This document shows, piece by piece, positions 36,645-49,400 of a DNA stretch of 64,000 bases. The stretch comes from Gentiana macrophylla. Its lineage: Eukaryota > Streptophyta > Magnoliopsida > Gentianales > Gentianaceae. A model generated the notes under the pieces. The model searched no databases and was not told the DNA's origin. It saw only the letters and a program-made list of their open reading frames with translations. Numbering within the stretch: the stretch's first letter is position 1; every line of letters starts with the position of its first letter. A program made the position numbers and the translations under genes. The DNA lies in contig CM047808.1 of NCBI GenBank assembly GCA_026214975.1, positions 59,670,583 to 59,734,582 of the forward strand, read 5' to 3'.

Positions 36645-39600
36645 ATGTGAGGACATCAATTCAAATCATTGATTTTTCGAATTAAGAGAAATATTGAGAG
36701 AGATCAAGAATTCTCACTATTTCTTAGATTCATGGACCCAATTCAATTCAGTGGGATCTTTCATTCACATTTTTTTCCGCCAAGAACATTTTCTAAAACT
36801 CTTTGACCCTCTAATTTAGAGTATCCTACTTTCACACAATTCACAGGGTTCAACAAGCAATCGATATTTCACGATAAGGGGTGTAATACTCTTTTTAGTA
36901 GCGTCCTTATATTTATATATCGTATTATCAACCGAAATATGGTTGACAGAAAAAATCTCTATTTGATAGGACTTCTTCCTATACCTATGAATTCCATCAG
37001 ACCCAGAAACGATACATTGGAAGAATCTGTGGGATCTTTCAATATCAATAGGTTGATTGTTTCACTCTTTTATCATCCAAAAGGAAAAAGATCTCTGAGA
37101 GTTGTTTCCTGAATCCGAAAGAGAGTACTTGGGTTCTCCCAATAACTAAAAAGTGTAGCATCCCTTAATCTAACTGGGGTTCATATTGGTAGAGGAACTG
37201 GATCGGGAAAAAGGGGGATTCGAGTTGTAAGATATCTAATGAAACCGTCGCTGGAATTGAAATCTTATTGAAAGAGAAAAATCCCAAATATCTAGAGTTT
37301 CTTTTTGTATATTATATGAATGATACGACCCACAAGGACCATGATTGGGAATTGTTTGATCGTCTTTCTCTGAGGAAGAGGCGAAATACAATCAACTTGA
37401 ATTCGGGACCGCTATTCGAAATCTTAGTGAAACGCTCGATTTCTTATCTTATGTCCCCCTTTCGGGATAAAAATACCAATTGAAGTGGATGGTTTCTTCA
37501 AACAAAAAGGGGCTGGGTCAACTACTCAATAAAATGATATTGAGCATGTTTCCCATCTCTTCTCGAGAAAGAATGGGGCTATTTCTTTGCGAAATTGTGC
37601 TCAATTTCATATGTGGCAATTCTGCCAAGATCTCTTCGTTAGTTGGGGGAAGAATCTGCATGAATCGAATTTTTTGAGGAACATATCGAGAGACAATTGG
37701 ATTTGGTTAGACAATGTATGGTTAGTAAACAAGGATCGGTTTTTTAGCAAGGTACGGGATGTATCGTCAAATATTCAATATGATTCCACAAGATCTTGTT
37801 TCATTCAAGTAATGGAATCTAGCCAACTGAAAGGATCTTCTGATCAATCCAGAGATCATTTGGATTCCATTAGTAATGAGGATTCAGAATATCACACTCA
37901 AATAGAGATTCAACAACTAAAAGAAGGATCGATTCTTTGGGATCCTTCCTTTGTTCTAACGGAAGGAACATGGATAGAATTAGACCGATTCCCGAAATGC
38001 CTTTTCGGCTATTCCTCAATGTCCCGGCTATTAACGGAACGTGAGAAGCAGATGATTAATCATCTACTTCGGAAGAAATTCTTCCATTTCCGGGAATCTA
38101 CAAGATACATTCGTTCTTTTTCTCGATAGATGGTCGAACTACATCCAGGTTTGAATCCTCTTGAGAGGTTCACTACTGGATCGAAAATTGTTGAAGAAAG
38201 GGCGATTTTTCTTTTGTCCCTTCCAGCGACCGGAAAATAAAGAAATGGTTAATATATTCAAGATAATTACGTATTTACAAAATACCGTCTCAATTCATCC
38301 TATTTCATCAGATCCGGGATGTAATATGGTTCCGAGAGATGAATTGGATATGGACAGTTCCAATAAGATTTCATTCTTGAACAAAAATCCATTTTTTTTT
38401 CTTTATGTCATCTATTCCATGATCGGAACATGGAAGGATACACGTTACACCATGATTTTGAATCAGAAGAGAGATTCTAAGAAATGGCAGATCTATTCAC
38501 TCTATCAATAACCGAGCCGGATTCGGTGTATCCTCAGGGTTTTGCCTTTTCTATTGATTCCTATGGATTGGATCAACAAAGATTCTTGAATGAGGTATTC
38601 AACTCCAGGGAAGAATCGAAGAAGAAATCTTTATTGGTTCTACCTCCTATTTTTTATGAAGAGAATGAATCCTTTTATCGAAGGATCAGAAGAAAAAAAT
38701 GGGTCCGGATCTCCTGCGGGAATGATTTGGAAGATTCACAACCAAAAGTAGTGGTATTTGCTAGCAACAACAGAATGGGGGCAATCAATGAATATAGATT
38801 GATCCGAAATCTAATTCAAATCCAATATAGTACATCTGGGTACATAAGAAATGTATGGAATCGATTCTTTTTAATGAATCGATCCGATCGTAACTTCGAA
38901 TATGGAGTTCAAAAGGATCAAATAGGAATGGATACTCTAAATCATAGAATTCTAATGAAATATACGATCAACCAGCATTTATTGAATTTGAAAAAGAGTC
39001 AAAAGAAATGATTTTATCCTCTTATTTTGATTTCTCGAACCGAGAGATCCATGAATCAGAATCCTGATGCATATAGATACAAATGGTCCAATTGGAGCAA
39101 TAATTTCCAGGAACATTTCGTTTCTTAGCCGAAGAGCCGTTTTCAAGTAATGTTTGATCAATTATGTATTAATCAATATTCGATTGATTGGTATGAGGTT
39201 TCGACAAAAAGGATTTGTCTAAGCCACTCCGTTTCTTTTTGTCCAAGTTGCTTTTCTTTTTGTCTAACTCACTTCCTCTTTCCGGTTTAAGTTTCGGGAA
39301 TATCCCCATTCAGAGGTCTGAGATCTACATCTATGAATTGTAAGGTCCGAATGATCAGCTATGCAATTAGTTGTTAGAATCAATAGGCCTTCAAATTGTT
39401 CATTTGAATAAATGGAAACCCTTCATATTGGATGATCATGATACTTCCAAAAAATCGAAATTCTTAATCAATGGAGGAAGAATAGCACACTTTTTGTTCA
39501 ATAAGATACCAAAGTGTATGATTGACTCATTCCATACTAGAAATAATCCCAGGAAATCTTTGATAACACGGATCCATATTTCTCAATGATATTCCACGAT

Positions 39601-40498
39601 CAAGACAATTGGCTGAATCCCGCGAAACCTTTTCATAGAATTTCATTGATATCGTCTTTTTATAAGGCAAATCAACTTCGATTCTTGAATAATCCATATC
39701 ACTTCGGCTTCTATTGGAACACCGGATTCCCCTTTTCTGTGGAAATGGCCCGTATCAATAATTATGATTTTACGTATGGACAATTCCTCGATATCTTGTT
39801 CATTCACAACAAGATATTTTCTTTGTGCGTCGGTAAGAAAAACATGCTTTTTTTGGGAGAGATATTATTTCACCAATCGAGTCACAAGTACTAACATATT
39901 CTTTTTTGGGAGAGATATTATTTCACCAATCGAGTCACAAGTACTAACATATTCATACATAATGATTTTCCACAAAGTGGTGATGAAAGGTATAACTTGT
40001 ACAAATCTTTCCATTTTCCAAGTCGATCCGATCCATTCATTCATAGAGCTATTTACTTGATCGCAGACATTTTTGGAACACCTCTAACAGAGGGGAAAAT
40101 AGTCCATTTTGAAAGAACTTATGGTCAACCTCTTTCTGATATAAATCTATCTGATTCAGAAGGGAAGAACTTGCATCAGTATCTCAATTTCAATTCAAAC
40201 ATGGGTTTGACTCACATTCCATATTCTAAGAAAGATTTACCATCCCAAAAGAGGAAAAAACGGAGTCTTTGTCTAAAGAAATGATTCGAGAAAGGGCACA
40301 TGTATAGAACCTTTCAACGAGATAGTGCTTTTAACTCTCTCAAAATGGAATCTATTCCAAACATATATGCCATGGTTCCTTACTTGACCAGTACAAATAT
40401 CTAAATTTTATATTTTTAGATACTTTTTCAAACCTATTGCCGATACTAAGTAGCAGTCAAAAATTCGTATCCATTTTTCATGATATTATGCATGGATC
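36645..40498 (+). pseudogene. ycf2: Plastid ycf2, N-terminal part, decayed NUPT copy
   Basis: Plus-strand frames match the first about 1,280 residues of the roughly 2,280-residue plastid Ycf2 (AAA-type motor of the TIC-associated import complex). The ATG at 36645 is followed at once by TGA where the family has Lys. Landmarks run in order: [10 protein letters not shown] (37350-37400), [13 protein letters not shown] (about 37720), [14 protein letters not shown] (about 38245), [11 protein letters not shown] (about 38490), [12 protein letters not shown] (about 38800), I-F-H-D-I-M-H-G-S (40475-40497). Stops, frameshifts and a 53-bp duplication are scattered throughout. The sequence leaves ycf2 at about 40498, before the AAA domain. 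Confidence 0.94.
39849..39954 (+). repeat. 53-bp tandem duplication inside ycf2 copy
   Basis: Two identical adjacent copies (39849-39901 and 39902-39954) of a 53-bp stretch containing gggagagatattatttcacc. Since 53 is not a multiple of three, it shifts the ycf2 frame. Confidence 0.9.
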
Positions 40499-40772
40499 GG
40501 GTATATCAATATGGGTGGATTATACCTTTCATTCCATTTCCAGTTACTATGTTTCTAGGGTTAGGTCTTCTTCTTTTTCCAACAACAACAATCAGACTTC
40601 TTCGTATATTCTCTTTTCAGAGCGTTTTATTGTTAAGTATAATCTTGGTTTTTTCAACCAACTTGTCTAGTCAGCAAATAAATAGCAATTCTATATATCA
40701 ATATGTATGGTCTTGGCTCATTACTAAATATTTTTCTTTAGAATTGGGTTATTTGCTAGACTCACTTACTTC
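40485..40772 (+). pseudogene. ndhF: Plastid ndhF, 5' end fragment fused to ycf2
   Basis: Plus strand, starting at an ATG inside the last ycf2 bases. It matches the N-terminus of NAD(P)H dehydrogenase subunit 5: [11 protein letters not shown], then [22 protein letters not shown] and [12 protein letters not shown]. About 95 residues of the roughly 740 are present. The frame is open but ends in foreign sequence at about 40772. In plastid genomes ndhF lies in the small single-copy region, many kb from ycf2, so the junction is a rearrangement. Confidence 0.85.
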
Positions 40773-40957
40773 TCGACTGGTAGGGGTACAGAGCTAAGAT
40801 TGAAAATCATAGGGACAACGGCACTTCACTAGGCATGGAGTTAGTTAGATCCAATAATTCTATCATTAAATTCCAGGCTAATACGAGTACTCGTGTCCCA
40901 GGAATGAAGTAGTAGGTGAGATCATAGTAGGATTAGCAAGATAGAGAAATGGCACCA
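40773..40957. other. Short unassigned stretch at the right edge of the organelle block
   Basis: No recognisable gene. It could be organelle spacer or the beginning of the Copia-3 pre-RT linker. The frame becomes Copia-like from about 40958. Confidence 0.4.
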
Positions 40958-41942
40958 AGTGATGAACAGGTGGAGTTGGTTGATAGATCATTCCTTAGGC
41001 GGGATAAACCCAAGTGACAAAGAAACAAGATTCTGGACCAGCTATCAACTGCTACACTTGATCACTAAGCCGAAGACTATGTAGAAGCACCAACTAATAC
41101 AGCTGTGATAATACTAGCTGACACAGTAGAGACACCTGCTTAGACACAACTCCAACCTGATATCAATCGGCTCAGAGATCATCCAGCTGAGCAAGTCATT
41201 GGAAATGTAAATACATGTGTCAGAACCATAAGGAAATTAGTGAGAATGCTAACTTGCTTTATGTCACTGGTTGAACCCAAAACAATAGATGATGCAATCC
41301 AAGATGCATATTGGATAACTGCAATGCAATAAGAACTTAATGAGTTTGAAAGAAATGAAGTTTGGGAACTTGTGGACATACCGGACTTGGCAAATATCAT
41401 TGGGACCAAATGGTTGTTCAGAAACAAAAACAAGAAGCAATTGTCGGAAACAAAGCAAGACTGGTAGCAAAGGGTTACTCACAAGTAGAAGGCAAAGATT
41501 ATTGTGAAACATTTGCACCAGTAGTAAGATTGGAAGCAATCAGATTGTTCCTGGCATTTGCAGCTCACAAAGACTTCAAAGTTTATCAAATGGATGTAAA
41601 GAGTTCATTCCTAAATGGATTACTAGAAGAAGTATATGTGAATCAACCCACTGGATTCCAGATCAAAGGGAACGAAGATAATGTATACAAACTCAATAAG
41701 GCCCTATATGGACTCAAATAGGCACCTAGATCTTGGTATGAGACATTATCGCCATTCCTGATTAGTACTGGATTCAGGAAAGGAACCACTGACAACACAC
41801 TTTTCAAGCTAAAAGATGGATTAAGCACCTTGCTAGTTCAAATATATGTGGATGACATAATATTTGGATCAGAAGATGAGAAGTTATGTGAGAAGTTTGC
41901 AAATTTAATAAAGATCAAATTTGAAATGAGTATGATGGGAGA
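40958..41942 (+). pseudogene. Copia-3 pre-RT linker and reverse transcriptase (resumed)
   Basis: Plus strand. The linker ends in the SIRE-type phrase L-R-D-H-P-A-E-Q-V-I-G-N-V (about 41170-41210). RT follows: [47 protein letters not shown] (first catalytic Asp), and Y-V-D-D-I-I-F-G-S at about 41845-41870 (catalytic box intact). Stops occur in the linker and at K-Y-G-L-K. The RT ends abruptly at M-S-M-M-G-D (41942) where a gypsy LTR begins. The same strand and family as 16471-21172 indicate one interrupted element. Confidence 0.85.
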
Positions 41943-43037
41943 TGATCACACGACAATCTGTCAAACTCAAACTATCAATTGATTTATAAATAGCATATAT
42001 CAGTTTCATTATATGTACAGCAATCTATCAAACTCAAACTATCAATTGATTTATGAAATAAAAAGTTCTTAAGTCTATTTTGAGTTTGTTCTTTTGGTTT
42101 TCTTCTCTAAGCTATATCTAGCTTGAGTTGATCAAGCTAGATCCGCCATTGATAAATGTATAAAGCTTTAAGCATTCATTTATGCATTTATCATGGTAGA
42201 CTAGTTAGATTAACGTGATGCAATTAATCATGTTTAAACAACCCGTAATTAACCTGAATTAATCAGAACAGAACGATGATATTCCTAAATTAGGAACCAC
42301 TCTCCCGTAATTGCAGCGGTCTTTACCACAATTGTGAGGCACTATAGGTCACCCTAAATCTAGATATTCAACGTCAGCTACATTGATCGACAAGTTTAAT
42401 TAACAATTGGTTAGATGTGACCAATCTGCTTATTGTGCATCGTAAATTAACATTAAGGACGATAAAGTCAAGTGTCAATTAGGACATTGTCTAGATCGAT
42501 CTTTAGGAACGTGCTACTCATTCCACGAGAGCTGCTTAGGGAGGTTCTCGGTCTTAATAAAACCAACCAATGAGTCTAACTGCACATAGACATTTACTGT
42601 CCTTTCAACGGAAGTAAACAAGGTTAGGAGATTGCACTTGTAGCTAAAACTGAATTAAACACATGTTCTGGTTGAATGGGCAGAATTTTCGGGAAAAGTC
42701 TATCCTTTCAACGGAAGTAAACAAGGTTAGGAGACTGCACTCGTAGCTAAAACTGAATTAAACACATGTTCTGGTTGAATTGGCTGAATTTTGGGGAAAA
42801 GTAAACATAACGATTTGTTACACCAGTTAGAAGATCAGTAAGGAGGGAGAGACCAATTATTGTTCTATCCTTATGTTGGCATAGGGACCGTTCTTTATGT
42901 TCTTAATTAGGATAGTGGATCTATTATCTGTGTTGCACCGTCCCTGTGGGATCAACCTTCACTCGCCCTTGCTATACTACGATTGACCTAGTACTCTTGC
43001 TAGAATTTCATGAGTAGAAGTGACTTACACGCGATCA
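41943..43037 (+). repeat. Gypsy-1 5' LTR (about 1,095 bp)
   Basis: Begins tgatcac right where Copia-3 RT is cut and ends cgcgatca just before a tRNA-Asp-type PBS; TGATC and GATCA form a short inverted repeat. Its last 150 bp (ccctgtgggatcaacctt, tatactacgattgacctagt) are typical of Athila/Tat-group LTR ends. It contains two partial duplications: caatctgtcaaactcaaac near 41954 repeated near 42022, and the 103-bp tandem repeat at 42601-42801. Confidence 0.72.
42601..42801 (+). repeat. 103-bp tandem duplication in Gypsy-1 LTR
   Basis: Copy 1 at 42601-42703 and copy 2 at 42704-42801, both starting cctttcaacggaagtaaac. They differ at a few positions, so the duplication is not recent. Confidence 0.9.
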
Positions 43038-43041
43038 AGTT

Positions 43042-43060
43042 TTTGGCGCGTTGCCAGGGA
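43042..43060 (+). promoter_or_regulatory. Gypsy-1 primer binding site
   Basis: ttggcgcgttgccaggga resembles TGGCGCCGTTGCCGGGGA, the PBS used by plant Athila/Tat gypsy elements, with one deleted C and one changed base. It lies five bases after the LTR end. Confidence 0.8.
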
Positions 43061-44788
43061 CAATGGCCAATGTAGACAATAAATTCATTAAACCTAATTA
43101 TGGACTATTTGGTTTTTGTCTGTTATTATTATTTTTATTTCTATTTCAAGTCTAGAGTTTTTTCTGCATACTACCTGTATTGTTTTACGATTAGAGTAAG
43201 GAAAACAACCCCTGAAATTGCGACTGTCCCTGCCGTAATTGTGAGAGTTCGGGGTTCTGATTCTTATTGCTTCTTTTTATTTCTATGTTCACCCATGTTT
43301 ATTAGTTGGTAGGTCCACAATAGTTGGGTCTAAACCCAACTGAAGCGGATGTTGCTAACCTTGTTCTTTGTTTTTTTTGTCTCTCTTACAGGTAGTACGG
43401 AACACTTTTGACTTTCTCTCGTACAGTTTTTTGGAAATTCGAAGTCAAGCAAGCACGATGCCTCACGCATTTTTGAATACTAGACCTATCTTGGTGTATC
43501 CAGGCTCCAAGGTTAGAGAGAAATACGAAAAGGATAAGAAAAGAGTGAAGCTGGAGGGTGATGACGGTCAAATTATACCCGTAAAAGTCATCAACGTTAT
43601 CCTTAAATCGAGCTTAATAATATATATTTTATATTAAATCACATGTTTATAATGTTTATTTAATGTTATGTGAGTTATAGAATATAAGTTGGTATTTATC
43701 TAATTTTATTATTAAAATATGATTTACTGTGTCATAATTATTGGTTTTACAGATTACGGTGAATCGGGAGGATATCTACCGACATAAGGAAGTAAATCTC
43801 AAGATAAATCGAAGCAGAATCTGATTGCATTAAAGATAAACATCAAATCAGCATGAGGAGTCGAGTAACAAACAAGAAGAGCCAGCGAGCCAATCAGAGA
43901 TAGTCACTACTCGGTCATGAACTCTTGACTCAGCTGGGGAGCGAGTTTGGGAAAATTATCGGATCGGCTCGGAGTTATCTCGACGCATTTTAGACTCCAT
44001 TAGGGTTTAGGAAATACGATTTTAAGTCGGGTTTGACAGCTTATTAATACATTGTTTCATAGCAAAACATAAGAAAACATAATACAATGTTAATACCACT
44101 TTTCATTGCACAGATCCTCAGTTTTTCAGAGCAGTTTTTATACAAGTCAGCAGCAATTATGTGAGTTGCTTGTATTAATTTGTTCTTTGTTCTTTGTAAT
44201 TAAGTCCCCCCAATTATTGTTTATCGTTTGAGGTTGTTCGTTCTTCAGCAAACGATGTAGATCTAAGGCTACGATATGAGGCAGTGGGGATTCCTTGTCT
44301 ATAAGGATCCACACGCCTAGATCTGTTATCCGGTGATCTATAGATGACTTTGGTATGATCGACAACCGTGTTTTTAGTAGATCTATATAATTGCTTTATG
44401 AATCTCAATTTTATCCATTATGTATATAGAAACGCTAAGATTTAGTTGTTCACCGCATCAATCTAGCCACGTCTTTATGGTGTGATTGTCCACCTAGAAT
44501 TTCTTGTCTTAGTAGGTATGGCTATGGCTATGTTGCTCGTCTATTTTAATTAGCGTATTATTAAGAAATACCAATATAGTACTCCTATATCGGCTCATGA
44601 ATTGATCTTCCGGGACTTTCAGCGAGATCTACATCTGTGTTATATTTGGGAATTGCTAGCACCTAGTTATACGTAAATCGTAGATTAACATGATACCTAT
44701 GAAGTTAGTGTTAATGGGGCCAGACGTCGATCACGATCACTTACGGCACGCTAACCACAGGAATGTTGCCTAGGTGAGGAATACGGTT
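43061..44788 (+). other. Gypsy-derived internal sequence, no intact ORF
   Basis: Follows the Gypsy-1 PBS. Only short frames are present. 43440-43620 encodes a Lys/Glu-rich stretch that may be gag-like but is not recognised. From about 44040 the sequence reads like LTR or leader DNA and continues, after removal of the 44794-53822 insertion, into 53828. Confidence 0.45.
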
Positions 44789-44793
44789 AATAT
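44789..44793. repeat. Target-site duplication of the 9-kb element, left copy
   Basis: aatat, repeated at 53823-53827 immediately after the right LTR. Confidence 0.9.
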
Positions 44794-46472
44794 TGTTAGG
44801 AAATCTACGCGGAAACGCAGCGAAATTCAAAAATTATTTCCTATCAACCCAAGATCGACTTCGTTTAAGCAATAAACAAAAAAGCTAGTAGACGGTGGTT
44901 ATCTTGGTTGATCAAAAAGATCGATGCTTTGACCGTCTAAGGAGAGTAGTTCTGCACATAGCCGCCCAAGTGTTCGGCCTCTACCGCTAGTCCACATGAA
45001 CAGCCCGCCGGAATCCCATCATGGATTGCTATTGGAAAACTAAGGTTGCTAGACCGGCCTTTTTCCCCTCTCTCCAACACTCCAAAAGATGCTCTCTATT
45101 TTACACAAGAACTATGAGCTCATGCAATTGTGATGTACAAAAGAGCTTGATACCCACACTATATTTATAGTGTATGTGGCACCCCAACTAGAGTGTGGAG
45201 GAGAATAAAACTTTTTCCTAATAAAATAAGGAAAATATAATTGATTGATTTATCTCATTTAATATAATATCTTATATTAAATAAATCTAGGATATTGTCA
45301 ATATCTTATATTGAATATTTCCAAGATATTATCAATATCTAATATTGACTATCTTTATTATATTACCATAAATTAATTTACACATGTGTATATATCACAT
45401 ATATATTACACAAATAAATCTATATAATATATATACTTTGGAAACAAGTGTGCACATGCACATCATATATAAAAACCACGCATGTATGTACATATTTATA
45501 AATATTAATATCTAATATTAACATATGATAATACCATTAATTAAATTGCACAATCCAAGTGTATCTTATACAAAAACAAATTGTGCCACCTTTAGCCAAT
45601 AAATTGGCATCCGGAATATTCTTTAATTAATATAATACTATTAATATCTTCTATTTAACTTATTCATAATAAATAAAATACCACCATATTAATTTACCAC
45701 TATAACCTTTATAGTCTCGAGATAAACTTTCCTTATTTGGTTATCAACTATAGCTCTCTCGAAGTAACTCGTTTACTCCCACTTTGCAAAGATTCACGAG
45801 AGTAAGACATTCCTTATAAGAAGGCCATTTCGAATACTCGATCCCAATCATAGGATACACGATTCCCGGACGACCAATCATGTATACTCTGCATGCTTCA
45901 ATATCATACCCAATCACTACCGCATGATCGCCCCGTGGCTAGGGGAAACCTCAATAGTGTCAAAGCATGACAATCCACACCGTGATTCCATGAAGACTCC
46001 GGTCCAAAGGATAATTACACAACCGCCACATAGTGTGACACTTATACGTGTAAGTGGGTCAGTCTAACGTACGCATTCTTTAATACACGTCCACGTACAG
46101 TCCAAGTGTCTCCACACTTCGATAGACGAGATCTATCCCTTCCCTTAAAGATAGAAGACATCTAATACGTGCTAGTTTGTTTGTACAATCAATGTCCTGT
46201 TTAATAGTACTCAGCCTAGAGACATTTAAGTATCAAACTCATTAAAGTGATTAGAGATCTCATCAACCATAATCGCCTATCATGGTTTCACTATCACAGT
46301 TTAATACTAAGGACGTTATCATATAACAATTCATAAATGGTTCTTTAAAAAAACATATATATGACAACAGAAAAGCCATTTAATATATGTATAAACATAA
46401 AGAAATAGTAGAAATGATCCGACCCGGTCGGATCCGGTCCAACCCGATTGGGTTTAGGACACTATTTCAACA
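44794..46472 (-). repeat. 3' LTR of the 9-kb element (left, 1,679 bp)
   Basis: Aligns along its whole length with 51857-53822 except for a 300-bp segment missing here (equivalent to 52814-53113) and a short insertion near 46378. Minus-strand TATA (CTATAAATATAG) is at about 45157-45169 in a small palindrome. Confidence 0.92.
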
Positions 46473-46488
46473 ATCTCCCACTTGGCCT
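46473..46488 (-). promoter_or_regulatory. Polypurine tract of the 9-kb element
   Basis: Minus strand AGGCCAAGTGGGAGAT directly precedes the TGTTG start of the 3' LTR. AGTGGGAGATTGTTG is the usual Copia PPT/LTR junction. Confidence 0.85.
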
Positions 46489-49400
46489 ATAACCAATCAC
46501 TCGCACATACAAGACCAAGTGGAAACACAAGAATCTCATGCAATACTCGCAACCACTCTTAGCCTTGAACGGATCGATATCCGTGGAGACTCAGACTATC
46601 TTCATATCATGCTCCAAATGACCAAGTCAAAGGAACTGCCTCAACACGCACATGAATTTCTGACGAGACCCTGGTCCTTACTTCAAGCAATGAATCCACA
46701 TACTATATCAGCTATATAGAAAAGGTGGAAGAACCACATAAGGTTCAAAAATGAACCTTTACAGATTCATATCTTTGCTCGGCTAGCGCCTCTAAGGCAC
46801 TACTGTGTTTTGGCCTAGTTGTAGAGTTTACAGTGACCCATAGGCTAGAACATTTCCAGCTCACTGTATCACTTAATCAAAATGACTACAAACCCAAACA
46901 GTAGCTCCCACTCGCCTTCATAAGACTCAGGATATACGTCTGTATATCTACGTTTATTTAATTCCAAGTTTCAATAAACAAGGAACATTTCCTTAACTTG
47001 TTTAAGGATAATCTCGACATTCACCAGATTTACTTTCATACTTGCTCATGATTATTCATGGACTATGAACATCCAGCATTACCTTTATGATGGTTTCTAT
47101 CGCAGTAGCAAAGGAAACTTTCCATAAGCATCATCATTCACCTTATCCTTAGGAAGAACATCCTAACATAGATAGATCCCGAGAACACCGTCTAGCAGTA
47201 TCCCTTATCGCGATCTATGCTAAACTTCTTTTAGCATCACATCTATCTTGGTAAACTATAATCTAACAGCAGTTAAATCTATCGCTATAGATTCTTATTT
47301 CTAAAATAAGAACTGCTAATCCAAGTGCTTTCGTAAAGAACTTGAACTACCAAACATTAATTGACTGTGACATACGCTGATAATTCTCGAGAGAGATATC
47401 CAATTCCTTACTCAAAAGTCATAACACACTCCTACTATCCATCTTGCACATTGGGCATATCCTTCTTTTGACTAAATCAAACCTTTTGATTATCAAACAA
47501 TGAAATCATCTAGAGAAACTTGTTTGAGTCCATAAATGGATCTCATAGGCTTACATATCATGTTATCGTCTATGAACATCGGGTTGTTGGCCCAATGTCT
47601 TCAACACTACCATATATCCATGATACGAAGTTATAACAAGCATAGTCTGAATAGAACTGGCTCAGCCATACAGGGACATTCCCTCTAGGTAAGACAAACT
47701 AGGTTCATAACCTAGTTGTCACTGATGGAATCTAATTCAGATATTATGGCTCCTGGCTATATCTCTGAATCTTGCCTTTCAAACTTTCTTTCATAAGTCG
47801 TGAGATATTCATTCATCAAAATGAACATACCAGTAGCCCTTTTGGGCTTGAGGTTATCCACAGACTTACAGAACTTTTGTGTTCACAGAGCAGTGTTCTA
47901 CACCTCATCGCTATGCGGCGTCTGCACATGTTCCAATGGTTGAATTTCTCCTTGTTGTTCTCAAACTACCTTTGAGATCTGATTCACTCCCACTGTTTCT
48001 TTTGGAAGAGACACTTCCTTTAGAAGACAGCATGTTTGGAGACAAACATTTTGCTCCGCGGACAAGTAAATAATATCCAGCGTACTAGCTAAGACATTCC
48101 ACAAAGTTGCATATGTCGTACTAGGCTCCAAGCCTTTCTGACTCTGCCTACGACAACTTCAAATCATCGGTTAAGATAGATTTGACATTATCCTCTTCCA
48201 TATCTAATATGGAATTTATTCAACCTTTATTCTTTGGAACTCGGTTAAGTATAAAGGCACTATCCCGAAACGGGTAAGGGATACTTCGCATGGCTTATGT
48301 CACACATTTATCCTTTGAAGTGTTGTTTCCATTTTGGGAACACAATCTAATTGCGTATCCCAAAGATGGTATCCTTCAAGGGAGAATCTTATTCCTTTTC
48401 AGACGACTTCTGAAACACCCTTCAGGTATTAATTACTTCAATCCAATTGATGATTAATTCCTAAGTAGCTCATCAATCTCATATTCATACTAGCTCGAAT
48501 TTGTCGGGCTTTCCGAATTATCGTACTTTAATAAGTACATTCAACTATTTCTAAAAATATTCCAAGAGAGAGACAAACAATTGTTTATGGTATAAATTGT
48601 CACAAGCCAACAAACATCAATATGTTTAGGCTCTAGTCAATCTTCTAGGTTTCATAACCTTTTCTTAAAAGGGTATTTTAGTCCTCTTTGGGTAAGATAC
48701 GTATAACCCACATGATTCACAATCATATGGTTCAACATCATTAGAATGTCGTTTGATTACACGCTTCCCTTCCATAGAGACTGTGCCTAGAGTAACCACA
48801 AATCAAGGATAACAGCCATACAAATATTTAGTTGAGATCTCATCACATATATCAACTATATAGTGACATCAATCTAGTATGATAGATTCAGTGACCTTCC
48901 AACTTTATCGGAATAACATTTATTCTTTACAATTGAATATGTCTACTAAATCCTTATAAATAACTGAAAGTATGTTCTTCATAAGAACCGGAACATAATA
49001 ACATTTATTTAGTTCCCTTATCAGTTTACTAGATCCAGAATATGGTAAGTGTCACAACGTTTGCTTCACCTTCCATATCTGCATTTAATCTTTCTAATTT
49101 AATCACACTCGTAAGATATCATTATCTTAGAGTTGACTTGAACTTAGATAGATTTATCTAAACTCACTTGCCTAGAATATAAACTTCAATAAGTTCTCTA
49201 TTTAAGCACATGCCCTAACTTTCCTTTTAATCCTTTGAGCACTTGAAAAATATTTCTTATTGTAGTCATCATAAGACTTAAGAAAGATCATAAGAGTCAT
49301 GTGTTTGATTTCCTTTCATAAAGAAAATTTAAAGTTTATTAAATAGTTTATTTAACCTTTTAAATCGTATTTAAAACATTAACTATTTAATTAACCTTTA

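Noticed and set aside
21124..40966. The window as a real mitochondrial genome segment
   Set aside because: rpl16, rps3, ycf2 and others carry frameshifts and stops, a LINE with target duplication is inserted, and the flanks are spliced host gene and complete LTR retrotransposons.
41938..41942. ggaga as target duplication of Gypsy-1
   Set aside because: The matching copy at the far end of the element could not be found in the window.
46387..46719. 110-codon ORF across the left LTR edge of the 9-kb element
   Set aside because: It spans LTR and PPT on the strand opposite to the element and has no motif.
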